Assembly: GCA_965197405.1 (NCBI GenBank)
Contig: OZ240206.1
Span: forward strand, 1 to 64,000
Reading direction: 5' to 3'
Source of the DNA: G965197405 sp965197405
GTDB taxonomy: Bacteria > Chloroflexota > Dehalococcoidia > Lucifugimonadales > JAGWBF01
Length of the DNA stretch: 64,000 bases
The notes beneath the pieces were generated by a model. That model worked only from the letters and a program-made list of their open reading frames with translations. It did no database searches and had not been told where the DNA came from. Shown here in pieces: positions 44,173 through 52,858 of the stretch. Numbering within the stretch: position 1 is the stretch's first letter; each line of letters opens with the position of its first letter. The position numbers and the translations under genes were made by a program.

Positions 44173-45417
44173 TTACTGTGAAGTCCCTAGACTATCGGCG
44201 ATTTGAAAACCCTTATGTGTCACTTCGAATACCTCGCCTTTGCCAGCGGGGTCTTCGATTAGTTCGAGGTTCTGCAGGTCCTTTACAGCTTGCTCACATT
44301 TTGCCGCCGATCTCATATTGCCCACTTTCACAAAATTCCTACCATTAGTTCGTACGCTCAAGCCATTAAATGTTTGGGTCTTAGATATTACTCCCGAGGC
44401 GCCTTTTGTTGCTTCTAGAAGAAGCTCTCTCGCCTCTTTGGAAAGTTGCAGGTTTCCCGAAATGCTTGCCACCTGATCAACAACATCCGCTGATTCTGGT
44501 TCTCCCACAACTACGGGAGAAAGTGCAACCTCAAAATTGCCAGCCGTGTGCCAGTCTGTCCCATCCAAGTTCACCGGGCATCCGGCAGACTGCAAACGCT
44601 TAGCCAAGTCCTGACGCCGTTGCGAAGAGTTGTCGAGCCTAATGGTATGTCTTCCGCCAACATCGCTGAACGGTCGCAGGTTGCCAAGCTCCACAAGAAT
44701 CGTGCGGTCTTGGTTTCTACCCATCGCCATACCGGCTTCGAACAGCACGTTGGGCCTTGCTTGCCCAGTTAGTTCGGCTTCATGGGGAAGTTCATTCGCA
44801 GCTCGGAACGCCTCTCTTAGCCTGGCTTCATCGTCTGGAGTGAAGAGAACTACTATTGCGTGTGCGCGCGAAAACACGGCATCCAGGATTTCTCCGATAT
44901 ACGGTGATGCCTTGCCAGTAGCCTGCACGGCTTCGGACCACTCTAGCGGGTGGAGGTCAATTGCTCTCAGGAAGTCAAAGAGAGCGTCACGGGCGGCCTG
45001 GTTTCTCCCGTGAACAACAAAGACTTCCCGGGCGTCAGTTGCAGGTCTAAGTTCTTGTCTATGTCGAGGAGCATCTTCTGATTCCCATCCTGGTGGTCCT
45101 GTTATGAACTGATCCGTCACACTCTTGGCCTTTTCAAAAATTCCCCAAGACAATGGTGTCAAGTACGAGACGCGAGAGTCTTGTTATCTTTCACGCTCCA
45201 CGATCGGAAGATAATACGCTGATTCTTGCTCTGTTTCGTATATTCTGATTCGCTCTATATCATCCGCAGAGATTGACTTTCCTTCAATGGTTACGGACCT
45301 CCCTTTACGGTACGGCCCAAGAAAACGAATCTCAAGCTGGTCAAAGTCGAGGTCAAACTTGGTCTCGAGGTTTGTAGGATGGAACTTTGTCGTTATCGTG
45401 ACATGGTAATACGTCAT
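44173..45417 (-). pseudogene. TIR-type nucleotide-binding protein with an in-frame stop
   Basis: The N-terminal part (45417-45187, VTITTKFHPTNLETKFDLD.., FLGPYRKGRSVTIEGKSISA) ends at TAA 45184-45186. The same frame continues directly QDSRVSYLTPLSWGIFEKAK into the PF10137-type TIR domain: REVFVVHGRNQAARDALFDF, IGEILDAVFSRAHAIVVLFT, NVLFEAGMAMGRNQDRTILV. A winged-helix-like tail follows. As one frame it would be 414 residues, with the known order N-domain, TIR, tail, so the TAA is a nonsense mutation or must be read through. TIR domains of this group degrade NAD or respond to cyclic nucleotides in anti-phage systems. It lies between hsdS and the MntA/HepT modules. A restart at ATG codons downstream could still make the TIR part. 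Confidence 0.75.
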
Positions 45418-45423
45418 TCCATT

Positions 45424-46683
45424 TTAACTCTCTGGTGAAAGTAAATGATTGGAAGGGATGATATGCATCCGCACGCGCCCCGTCAGCAGCGCGTCCGCGG
45501 CTGATGCCTTAAGTAATTGTAACTCATCCCGCTCCTTCTGCGCCCGTTCAATTGTCAAATCCACGCCACTCACAATCTTAACTATGGAATTCTGCTCAGC
45601 ACGGGGAGGACGAGCAATTGTCAGTTGTCGAACCTGCTGATAGTTCAGCCCTTGGCGACTCTGACCCGTCTGAATGTCATCAATTTCGCGTTGGGACCGA
45701 GGAGTGCTTAGCCACTTCCACACAAAACGCGGGTTCAGTCCTGCTGCTGTTCGAATAATGCAGACATGCTGATTCACGTTTGCCGGACCAAGGTCATAGG
45801 GGGCTACAGTGCAACGGCCGATTGATGCTCCAGTGATGTTCAACAGCACGTCGTCCGGTTGCACTCTCGACCTACGCATCGCATCATCCGTTTCTGGCGG
45901 AATGTAGACCACTTCTTCCAATCTCAGGCCATCAAAGTGGACGTTCTGTGACCTCAAGAATGTCACTCCGGACGTTTCGTAGGCTGACTTGCCTCCTCTC
46001 GGTGTGACGCCACTGCCAACATGGGTAGTTTCCTCCCCCAACCGCACCACCTCCCAGTCTGCGGGGATTGTGCCCAACCCCGGCACCTCCTTCCATTCCG
46101 TGTGCCAGCCGGGGACGCCGCGGGTGAGCAGTTGGTGGAGCAGGGAGTCTCTCAGTTGCTCGGTGGCGGCGATGACGGCCTTGGCGCCCTCGATGGCGTT
46201 GTCTATGGAGTCCAGCACGGCGGCGATGGCCCGCTGTTCCGCTAGGGGCGGGAGACCAATCTCGACCTGCCGTAAGTCAGCCTGTGTCAGCTTCGAACGC
46301 GTAGTCCCATTGATGAAGGGGCGAATATCTTTGTTAACGAGAGAATAGAAAAGAAAGTTCCCAAGCGTGTAGTCATTCGCTTTGAGTACATGGGCATGGT
46401 TGTTCACCCAACACTTTCCCTTGACACGATACGCAATCGGTTTAGTCGTGAATTCATCGAAGTGACCACCGTCTTCTGCGAGAAGCACCAAGTCATCATC
46501 TTCATCGAATATCCAACGATCAATATAATCGACAACGCCGTTCGCCCCATAGTACGGGTACGCACCAGTCATTGTCGCCCGCTCATCAGCATTCAGAGGG
46601 ACTCGACGAGCATCAAGCACGTCCGCGACATCCCCCAGGCGCGCCAACCGCCAGCCTTCGGGTACATGCGTCTTGTCTGGCAT
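45424..46683 (-). CDS. hsdS: Type I restriction enzyme specificity subunit (HsdS)
   Basis: The 419-residue protein has two target-recognition domains with the conserved coiled-coil spacers after each. The first half ends IGLPPLAEQRAIAAVLDSID and a helix to LTRGVPG; the second half starts WKEVPGLGTIPADWEVVRLG and ends ARPPRAEQNSIVKIVSGVDL with a second helix to LLTGRVRM. It guides HsdM and HsdR to a bipartite DNA site. Its ATG shares one base with the hicB stop (TGATG). A separate N-terminally truncated S-like fragment lies upstream of hsdM. Confidence 0.9.
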   Translation of the reverse strand: MPDKTHVPEGWRLARLGDVADVLDARRVPLNADERATMTGAYPYYGANGVVDYIDRWIFDEDDDLVLLAEDGGHFDEFTTKPIAYRVKGKCWVNNHAHVLKANDYTLGNFLFYSLVNKDIRPFINGTTRSKLTQADLRQVEIGLPPLAEQRAIAAVLDSIDNAIEGAKAVIAATEQLRDSLLHQLLTRGVPGWHTEWKEVPGLGTIPADWEVVRLGEETTHVGSGVTPRGGKSAYETSGVTFLRSQNVHFDGLRLEEVVYIPPETDDAMRRSRVQPDDVLLNITGASIGRCTVAPYDLGPANVNQHVCIIRTAAGLNPRFVWKWLSTPRSQREIDDIQTGQSRQGLNYQQVRQLTIARPPRAEQNSIVKIVSGVDLTIERAQKERDELQLLKASAADALLTGRVRMHIIPSNHLLSPES

Positions 46684-47027
46684 CAGCCCGTCCTGGCTGC
46701 CCGCGACGGCTCAATATCAACCTCTACCATCCCAAAGATCGTTGATAGTGTGGGAGGCGCGTCGTCGTACTCGGCCAGGGTCTCCTTTTCGTGCTCGGTG
46801 AGAGCTTGGCAATGGTAGGCCATAGACTCTTTGACCGACATTTGTGGTCCGGGCAACGGCTCTCCATCTTCCATCATGGCTTCGATGTGAAGAGCGATGG
46901 CTTCCCGAATCATCTCCTGTATGTCTTCCCAGGTCTTGCCCGTACTGATGCAGCCGGGTAAATCTGGCGGATAGGCGCAGTAATTATTGGGAGTCTGCTC
47001 ATAGACAACCGCGTATTGCAACTTCAT
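46683..47027 (-). CDS. hicB: HicB-family antitoxin
   Basis: The 114-residue product starts at the ATG in CGATGA that overlaps the hicA stop. The HicB fold YAVVYEQTPNNYCAYPPDLPG, CISTGKTWEDIQEMIREAIA, LHIEAMMEDGEPLPGP is complete. The C-terminal extension (VEVDIEPSRAARTG) is longer than in the shortest members. HicB binds and neutralises HicA and often represses the operon. Here its toxin has a frameshift, so it may be an orphan antitoxin. Confidence 0.85.
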   Translation of the reverse strand: MKLQYAVVYEQTPNNYCAYPPDLPGCISTGKTWEDIQEMIREAIALHIEAMMEDGEPLPGPQMSVKESMAYHCQALTEHEKETLAEYDDAPPTLSTIFGMVEVDIEPSRAARTG

Positions 47028-47223
47028 CGGTTTCTCTCCCGAAGTCCTGCCTGTCTCAATATATTCAACCAAGCGCCTTTATCCACATCATCGCCCCGAT
47101 GCCCGCTATCGTAACCGTCCCCGGCCTCTCCGGGTGTTTGTACATCCGATGGCTGCCCCTGGTCCGTACCAACCGCCAGCCGTCCCGTTCCACCAGCCGG
47201 ATTGCGTCCCGAGCTTTGTTCAT
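47024..47223 (-). pseudogene. hicA: HicA-family mRNA interferase with a frameshift
   Basis: From the ATG at 47223 the frame reads MNKARDAIRLVERDGWRLVR and TRGSHRMYKHPERPGTVTIAG, the HicA dsRNA-binding-like fold with the catalytic His in GSHRMY. Then a one-base loss near 47095 shifts it. The remainder DDVDKGAWLNILRQAGLRER is read in the next frame and ends at a TGA overlapping the hicB start. The total is 200 bases, one short of a multiple of three. The start overlaps the DUF2442 stop. The toxin is probably inactive, unless this is a sequencing error. Confidence 0.7.
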
Positions 47224-47582
47224 CAACCGCCCTGCTGCCGCTCCTTCTCGTAAGCGTTAAGCTCGTAAATCGTCAGGCCGCGCCCTTCCCGTTTCGCCTC
47301 CAACCACTGCTTGAAGGACCTGTGGCTTTCGCCCGAGGGCCAGCCGCCCAGCAACATTTCCACGCTGATGTCCTCGTCCAGGTCGGGCCAGTGGACACCC
47401 TCACCCGTGCCGATTAGCCGCCAGTTGTTGCGCTCCTCCGGAGTGGCATGAATTAGCCTGGGATACCAGGATAGCGGCACCGATATGGTCCGGCCATCGG
47501 AAAGCTCGGCAGTCAAGGTGTCGTCGGTCACTGTTACATCTTCCGCATCCGGAACATTCACCTTAAGAGTTGAAACGTTCAT
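47223..47582 (-). CDS. DUF2442 protein, partner of DUF4160
   Basis: The 119-residue product begins MNVSTLKVNVPDAEDVTVTD and contains the family core ELSDGRTISVPLSWYPRLIH and RLIGTGEGVHWPDLDEDISV. The start at 47582 lies within the end of the DUF4160 gene. DUF4160 and DUF2442 genes are commonly found as adjacent pairs and are suspected toxin-antitoxin pairs. The C-terminal tail (WLEAKREGRGLTIYELNAYEK) is longer than usual. Confidence 0.8.
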   Translation of the reverse strand: MNVSTLKVNVPDAEDVTVTDDTLTAELSDGRTISVPLSWYPRLIHATPEERNNWRLIGTGEGVHWPDLDEDISVEMLLGGWPSGESHRSFKQWLEAKREGRGLTIYELNAYEKERQQGG

Positions 47583-47799
47583 CCCAAGCCTCCAACAGCA
47601 ACGTTTGATTTTCCTCAATTATCCTTTCTATCCGGCGCAACTCGTGGCGCCTCAGTCCACCGGTGCGTTGCAGCCTGACCGGATCCAACCAGAACTTGGC
47701 GATTCGGTTATCACGCTCAACGTGAACATGCGGAGGCTCGCCCCGGTCGCTCGCGTAAAAGAAGAAACGGAATGGCCCGGCTCTCAGTATCGCCGGCAT
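47563..47799 (-). CDS. DUF4160 protein
   Basis: The 78-residue product has the family signature MPAILRAGPFRFFFYASDRG followed by EPPHVHVERDNRIAKFWLDP and a helix RRHELRRIERIIEENQTLLL ending in W-x-E-R-F. Small DUF4160 proteins with PPHVHV are regarded as putative toxin or RNA-binding partners of DUF2442. It follows hsdM after 12 bases and overlaps the next gene by 20. Confidence 0.8.
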   Translation of the reverse strand: MPAILRAGPFRFFFYASDRGEPPHVHVERDNRIAKFWLDPVRLQRTGGLRRHELRRIERIIEENQTLLLEAWDERFNS

Positions 47800-47811
47800 C
47801 GCCGTACCATC

Positions 47812-49338
47812 CTACCGCGCATAGCCCATCTCCGCCAGCAGTTCGTCCATGCGGGCCACCGCCTCGTCCCGCCGCCGCTCGGCCTCCCGCAGCTGGGCCA
47901 GGGCGTCCTCCACGCTCATAACCTCCACCGGCTCGGTGGTGTCCACGTAGCGGCTGATGTTCAGGTTGAAGTCGTTGCCCTGAATCTCCTCGAGGTCGGC
48001 CACGTGGGCGAAACGGTCCACGCCCACAAAGGCCCGGTACGCTTGGACTATCTTCTGAATGTGCTCCGGGTCGATGTAGTTCTGGGCCTTGCCGGGCCGG
48101 AAATAGCCCTCCTGGGCGGCGTCCACGAACAGGACCTTGCCCCGGCGTTCTTGCGGCTTGTCCCGGTTCAGGACGCAGATGGCCACCGGAATGCTGGCGC
48201 CGAAGAAGAGGTTGGGAGCCAGGCCGATGACGGCGTCGAACAGGTCGGCCTCCACGATGCCCCGGCGTATCTTGCCCTCTGCGCCGCCCCGGAACAGGAT
48301 GCCGTGGGGCATCACCACGCCCACCATGCCCTGTGCGTTGGTCACCCCCAGCATGTGGAGCAGGAAGGCAAAGTCGCCCCGGGTCTTGGGCGGGACCGCC
48401 CCGTAGCGGTCAAAGCGGTGGTGGGGGTCGCTGGGCGCGAAGTCGTGCCCCCAGTTCTTCAGGCTGAAGGGCGGATTGGCTATAACCCGGTCGTAAGCCA
48501 GCAGCCGACCCGAGGGGTCCATCAGGCCCGGCTCGGCGATGACGTCGCCGGCCTCCATGCGGGCGGAGCGCAGGTCGTGGAGCAGCAGGTTCAGCTTGCC
48601 GATAGCCAGGGTTCCCAGGTTTCGCTCCTGGCCGTGCAGCACCAGGTTACGGGCGTCGCCGCCCTGCTCCCTGACGTACTGGGCGGTGTAAATCAGCATT
48701 CCGGCGGAACCGGAGGCGGGGTCGCAGATGCGCATTCCCTCCCGGGGTTCCAGCAGCTCGACGATGAGCCGGACGACCTCTCGCGGGGTGTAGAATTCGC
48801 CGCCCTTCTTCCCAGCGTCGTCGGCGAACTGGTAGATGAGATACTCGTAGGCGTCTCCCAGCACGTTGCCGGTGCCGCCGTCATCGCGGAGGTTGGCGTC
48901 CCGCAGGTCCAGGTCGCTGAAGTGATTGATCAAACTGCGAATGATGCGCTCCCGGTTGGCCGGGCTGCCCAGCTTGGTCTCATCGTTCCAGTTGGTGCCC
49001 ATCAACACGCCATCGAGCCTGGGGGTGTTGGCGTCCTCGATGGCGTGGCTGGCGATGTTCAGGGTTTCGCCCAGGTTCATGGAAGCGGCGGAGATTGCCT
49101 CCCAGCGGGCCGACTCCGGGACGAAGAACTCGTGCTCGTCCCGGTCGGACAGCGCGGTTTCCCTGGGCACCCCCGAGACCACAGCATTCTGGATTTCCTC
49201 GTCGAACCGGTTGGAAAGCCGCTTCAGAAAAAGTATCGAAAAGATGTAGTTCTTGTAGTCCGCCGAATCAATCTGCCCGCGCAGAATGTCGGCGGCCTGC
49301 CACAGCTTGGTCTCCAGTTCCTGTTTGGTTAGTGGCAT
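47812..49338 (-). CDS. hsdM: Type I DNA methyltransferase (HsdM)
   Basis: The start MPLTKQELETKLWQAADILR at 49338 is the family start. The longer open frame only adds residues overlapping the upstream gene. The 508-residue protein has the N-terminal helical domain, SAM motif I CDPASGSAGMLIYTA and catalytic motif IV VIANPPFSLK of gamma-class N6-adenine methylases, and a C-terminal tail for binding HsdS (ALAQLREAERRRDEAVARMD). It forms the modification core with HsdS and restricts with HsdR. It heads the operon after the truncated S-like gene. Confidence 0.9.
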   Translation of the reverse strand: MPLTKQELETKLWQAADILRGQIDSADYKNYIFSILFLKRLSNRFDEEIQNAVVSGVPRETALSDRDEHEFFVPESARWEAISAASMNLGETLNIASHAIEDANTPRLDGVLMGTNWNDETKLGSPANRERIIRSLINHFSDLDLRDANLRDDGGTGNVLGDAYEYLIYQFADDAGKKGGEFYTPREVVRLIVELLEPREGMRICDPASGSAGMLIYTAQYVREQGGDARNLVLHGQERNLGTLAIGKLNLLLHDLRSARMEAGDVIAEPGLMDPSGRLLAYDRVIANPPFSLKNWGHDFAPSDPHHRFDRYGAVPPKTRGDFAFLLHMLGVTNAQGMVGVVMPHGILFRGGAEGKIRRGIVEADLFDAVIGLAPNLFFGASIPVAICVLNRDKPQERRGKVLFVDAAQEGYFRPGKAQNYIDPEHIQKIVQAYRAFVGVDRFAHVADLEEIQGNDFNLNISRYVDTTEPVEVMSVEDALAQLREAERRRDEAVARMDELLAEMGYAR

Positions 49339-49348
49339 TGGTTTCTCC

Positions 49349-49816
49349 TCAACGTAGCTCGTCCCCATTCAATCTGAGGCTTCTTACGGTCCCATCCCGC
49401 AGCGTTTCACGGCGTAATACCGCCGCTTGCACTGCCGAAGTAAAAGCCTCCTCCGAAGCCTCTACTAGACTGGCAACTCGCTCCAGGTCGTCGGGTGATG
49501 GCAGAGGCGCTTCTATCTCTCCCAGACTGCTGGCGGATAACGATTTAACGGTGGCGCTGACCGTCAAGCGCTTGGCGAGCTGCACCCGGCCAAAGGTGGA
49601 GGTTAAGAAGTACCACAGCCAGTGGCCCATGTCAATTGTTGGCTCCTTAGCTCGTACCACCAGCAACGTTACTCCCGCAACCGTCCGCGATACCTGCGGC
49701 GGCACCAAGGCCGTCTGCACCGGTCCGGCCCGTGCGGTAACCAGCACGTCATAGGGTCTGAGAAGGTGCCGTTCCGTGCGAAGGCTCCAACCCAGGCCAA
49801 CTTCTCGCAGACCATC
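49349..49816 (-). pseudogene. Fragment of an S-subunit-like gene, 5' end removed by IS630
   Basis: The minus frame enters from the IS630 border and reads LDGLREVGLGWSLRTERHLL, RPYDVLVTARAGPVQTALVP, then GHWLWYFLTSTFGRVQLAKR, ATVKSLSASSLGEIEAPLPS. The pattern resembles one recognition half of HsdS or a related 'N-6 DNA methylase accessory' protein (..LLPGDVLVTARG..LW.FL.S..GR.QL..L..GAT.. SL....L..I.IP.P). It stops at 49349, close to the start of hsdM. The N-terminal part is lost beyond the IS. Confidence 0.65.
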
Positions 49817-49818
49817 TA

Positions 49819-51089
49819 GTACTCAGTCAACTTGGTTTTGGTATTTGTTTAAGAAAGGGGCCAATAGAGTTATCCTGCCTGGTGGGAAGTGTTGATGGCG
49901 AGGGTGGCAGTGATGGTGAGGGACAAATACGTGGTACAGCTGGCACAGGAACAACGGGAAGAGCTCCGGCGACTGGTCCGGGTTGGCAAAAACACAGCCC
50001 GAGTGACCGCTAGAGCGCGGATTCTCCTGAAGAGCGACGACGGTTGGGCGGCGCCCCAAGTGGCCGAAGCTTTGGATGTGGCCCTGAACGGTATACCGGG
50101 TCAAGCAGCGCTTTGTCGAAGAAGGGTTGGAGAGGGTTTTACAGGACCGTCCCCAGGCCAACCGGCCCCGGAAGTTGGACGACCGGGGCGAAGCCCACCC
50201 CGTATCCAGTACGGGGCAGGCTCTGATTGCCTTGGCCTGCAGCCCGCCGCCGGAAGGGCATGACCACTGGACTCTGCGTCTGCTGGCCGGGAAGGTGGTC
50301 GAGTTGGGGCTGACGCCCTCCATGTCCCACGAGGGGGTGCGCCAGCGGCTCAAAAAACGCCCTCAAGCCGTGACAGAAGCAGGAGTGGTGCATTCCCAAG
50401 GTGAGCGCCGAGTTCGTAGCCCACATGGAGGACGTGCTGGACCTGTACGCCGAACCCTATGACCCGCAACGGCCGGTGGTCTGCTTTGATGAGACCTCCA
50501 CCCAGTTGTTGGCGGAGACCCAGCCCCCGCTGCCGCCCCGGCCGGGACTTCCGCTGCGCCAGGAGTACGAATACCGCCGGGAGGGTACCCGCAACCTGTT
50601 CTTGGCCTGCGAGCCCTTGGCGGGTTGGCGAGAGGTGGCGGTGACCGAACGGCGCACCATGCAGGACTTCGCCCACCAGATGCGCTGGCTGGTGGATGAG
50701 GCCTACCCGGAAGCTGAGGTGGTAATGGTTGTCTTGGACAATCTGAACACCCATCGCCGGGCATCGCTGTACGAGACTTTCCCGGCTGAGGAAGCCCCGC
50801 GGATTGCCAAGCGGCTGGAGTTTCATTACACGCCCAAAGCCTTTAGCCACCCGGCTTGACCGGGTGGACGGGAGTTGGTTGAACATGGCGGAGATTGAGT
50901 TTAGCGTCCTGTCCCGCTCCTGCCTCAAGCAGCGGCTCTCCGGCGAGGAGGCCCTCAGGAGGGAAGCCGATGCTCCGGTCACGGAACGCAACGCCGCCGG
51001 GGCCACAATCCACTGGAGGTTCAACACCCGGAATGCCCGGACCAAACTTCACCAACTGTATCCCTTCGATTCCAAACATGACTGACTAC
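49819..51089 (+). mobile_element. IS630-family insertion sequence (copy 2)
   Basis: The element is 1271 bp between TA dinucleotides (49817-49818, 51090-51091), with ends GTACTCAGTCA and TGACTGACTAC. It is in opposite orientation to copy 1 at 15241 and clearly diverged from it, so it is an older insertion or a different lineage. It has cut the S-like gene at its left border. Confidence 0.8.
49889..51085 (+). pseudogene. IS630-family transposase (copy 2), several frameshifts
   Basis: Pieces of the transposase lie in different frames: DKYVVQLAQEQREELRRLVR and VTARARILLKSDDGWAAPQV (49889-50100), RPRKLDDRGEAHPVSSTGQA and the following HDHWTLRLLAGKVVELGL (50127-50400), the catalytic VVCFDETSTQLLAETQP and VVMVVLDNLNTHRR (50401-50859), and GSWLNMAEIEFSVLSRSC (50875-51085). 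More shifts are needed than in copy 1 and one small insertion precedes the last piece (TRLDRVD), so this copy is dead. It also carries the HPVSSTGQA insert (50198-50216). Confidence 0.8.
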
Positions 51090-51103
51090 TAGCGCCTCTC
51101 CAA

Positions 51104-51260
51104 CGTCACTCCTGCGAAAGCAGGAGTCCAGTGCACGGATTGGTGGATTCCTGCTTCCGCAGGAATTGCGGATGGCCTTGCCGAGGCCACGTATGAGGAT
51201 GGTAATAGCTTATTTCCATAACAATCGTCCATGGCCTTGCGAAGGCCAGGTAAGGGGATG
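51104..51260. repeat. Dispersed repeat cluster left of the IS110
   Basis: The cluster contains CGTCACTCCTGCGAAAGCAG and its partial complement CCTGCTTCCGCAGGAAT, then two GGCCTTGCxGAGGCCA hairpins (51172-51190 and 51232-51250). Related hairpins occur at 55509-55580 and 60858-60990. The cluster is non-coding. Confidence 0.6.
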
Positions 51261-52735
51261 AAAATGAAGAGGCACCGTCCGGTACAACAAGGCGGTAGTC
51301 ATTGGCGCTTATAGCCCGAGTAGCAATCTGCCTGGGTGGCTTACAGGCAAGTATGAATGTCGCCCCGCTGTAGCGGTGAGTACGCATGGTAATGTCTCCA
51401 GTTGCACGGCCACCCACCGGACGGCAGCCCATTAATGGAGTAAAGCTATGGTGGAATCCCTTCACGAGAGATGCTGCGGGTTGGACGTGCACAAGAAGTC
51501 GGTGGTGGCCTGCGTCATCACCCCGGAAGGCCAGGAGACCGGGCGTTTTGGCACAACCACTGGCAAGCTGTTGGAGTTGGCCGACTGGCTCAGAGAGAAG
51601 GAAGTGACCCACGTGGCTATGGAGAGTACAGGAGTCTATTGGAAGCCTGTGTACAACCTCCTGGAGGATGAATTCCAAGTGATGGTGGTCAACGCCGCCC
51701 ACATCAAGACGGTGCCGGGACGCAAGACGGATGTCAAGGATGCGGAATGGATAGCAGACTTGCTCAAGCACGGACTGCTGAGGGCCAGCTTCATCCCTGA
51801 TAGGCCCCAAAGGGAACTGCGGGAACTCACCCGTTACCGGAGGAGCCTGGTCCAGGAGCGGAGCCGGGAGGCCAACCGGATACAGAAGGTGTTGGAGGGA
51901 GCCAACATCAAGCTGTCCTCGGTGGCTACCGACGTGCTGGGAGCCTCCGGGCGGGCTATGCTCAAGGCCTTGGCCGATGGGGAGGAGGACCCGGAGGCCT
52001 TGGCAGACATGGCCAAAGGCCAGCTCAGAAAGAAGGTCGAGGAATTGCGGCAGGCGCTGCATGGCCTGATGGGAGACCACCAGCGCTACATGTTGGAGAA
52101 ACAACTGGGCCACCTGGAGTACCTGGACTGGGAGATTGAGGCCCTGGACCGGGAGGTGGCCCGGAGACTTGCCCCTTTTGAAGAGATAGTGGGGGCCGTG
52201 GACACCATTCCGGGAGTGGGACGGCGCACTGCGGAGGTCATCGCAGCGGAGATGGGAACGGACATGACCCAGTTTCCCAGCCCAGGCCACCTGGCGTCGT
52301 GGGCTGGGGTCTGTCCTGGGAACAAACAGAGCGGGGACAAGCGCCAGAGAAGTCCCACCCGCAAAGGCAACGCCTGGCTCAAACCAGCCCTGGTGGAAGC
52401 GGCCAAAGCCGCCGCACGGACCAAGACCTACCTGGGCGCTCAGTATCATCGCCTTGCCCGCCGCATCGGGGCCAACCGGGCTGCCATGGCCGTCGCCCAC
52501 AGCATTGCCGTCATACTCCACCACGTCATAAAGACTGGGAGACCTTTTGAGGACCTGGGCTACATCTATTTTGAGGAACGAGACCAGGCGGCCATCACGC
52601 GCAGGGCTGTCCGTCAACTGGAACGCCTCGGCCACAAGGTCACCCTCCAAGCTGCCTGAAACCTGGATTTTCATGGTAATGACAGGCAGGACTGGTTTAG
52701 ATGCTTATTCACGCATCAGTAAGAGACCCTGGGAT
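51250..52735 (+). mobile_element. IS110-family insertion sequence (approximate limits)
   Basis: The element holds one DEDD transposase (51448-52659) and a non-coding left part of about 200 bases, the place where IS110 elements encode their guide (bridge) RNA. Limits are not defined because IS110 has no terminal inverted repeats. The right flank TTTTCATGGTAATGACA belongs to a dispersed repeat family seen also at 60993 (TTTTCATGGCAATGACA), so the element appears to have entered such a repeat. Confidence 0.6.
51448..52659 (+). CDS. IS110-family transposase (recombinase)
   Basis: The 403-residue protein has the N-terminal RuvC-like DEDD domain (CCGLDVHKKSVVACVITPEG; HVAMESTGVYWKPVYNLLED; GRKTDVKDAEWIADLLKHGL with the third and fourth acidic residues) and the C-terminal Transposase_20 domain (IPGVGRRTAEVIAAEMGTDM; FPSPGHLASWAGVCPGNKQS with the catalytic Ser; KGNAWLKPALVEAA). 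All motifs are intact, so it is likely active. It acts with a structured guide RNA from the element to recombine target and donor DNA. Confidence 0.9.
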   Translation: MVESLHERCCGLDVHKKSVVACVITPEGQETGRFGTTTGKLLELADWLREKEVTHVAMESTGVYWKPVYNLLEDEFQVMVVNAAHIKTVPGRKTDVKDAEWIADLLKHGLLRASFIPDRPQRELRELTRYRRSLVQERSREANRIQKVLEGANIKLSSVATDVLGASGRAMLKALADGEEDPEALADMAKGQLRKKVEELRQALHGLMGDHQRYMLEKQLGHLEYLDWEIEALDREVARRLAPFEEIVGAVDTIPGVGRRTAEVIAAEMGTDMTQFPSPGHLASWAGVCPGNKQSGDKRQRSPTRKGNAWLKPALVEAAKAAARTKTYLGAQYHRLARRIGANRAAMAVAHSIAVILHHVIKTGRPFEDLGYIYFEERDQAAITRRAVRQLERLGHKVTLQAA

Positions 52736-52858
52736 TGACGGCCCTATTGGTGGGCAGTATGATGGCTGAGACGCCACATTTACATTACCCGCATTCGGAG
52801 CAGAGGGGGCATCCGAAGGCTTTATAGCGACACATCGCTTCAAGTGGAGGGTACTGAT

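Noticed and set aside
47485..49332. A 615-codon plus-strand open frame opposite hsdM
   Set aside because: The antisense of a conserved methylase gene; its translation shows no domain and is biased as expected for a shadow frame.
15241..51089. Inversion between the two oppositely oriented IS630 copies as the cause of the broken helicase
   Set aside because: Joining the helicase part at 15240 to the reverse of the flank at 49818 gives an S-subunit-like sequence and not the missing helicase half, so an inversion does not repair the gene.
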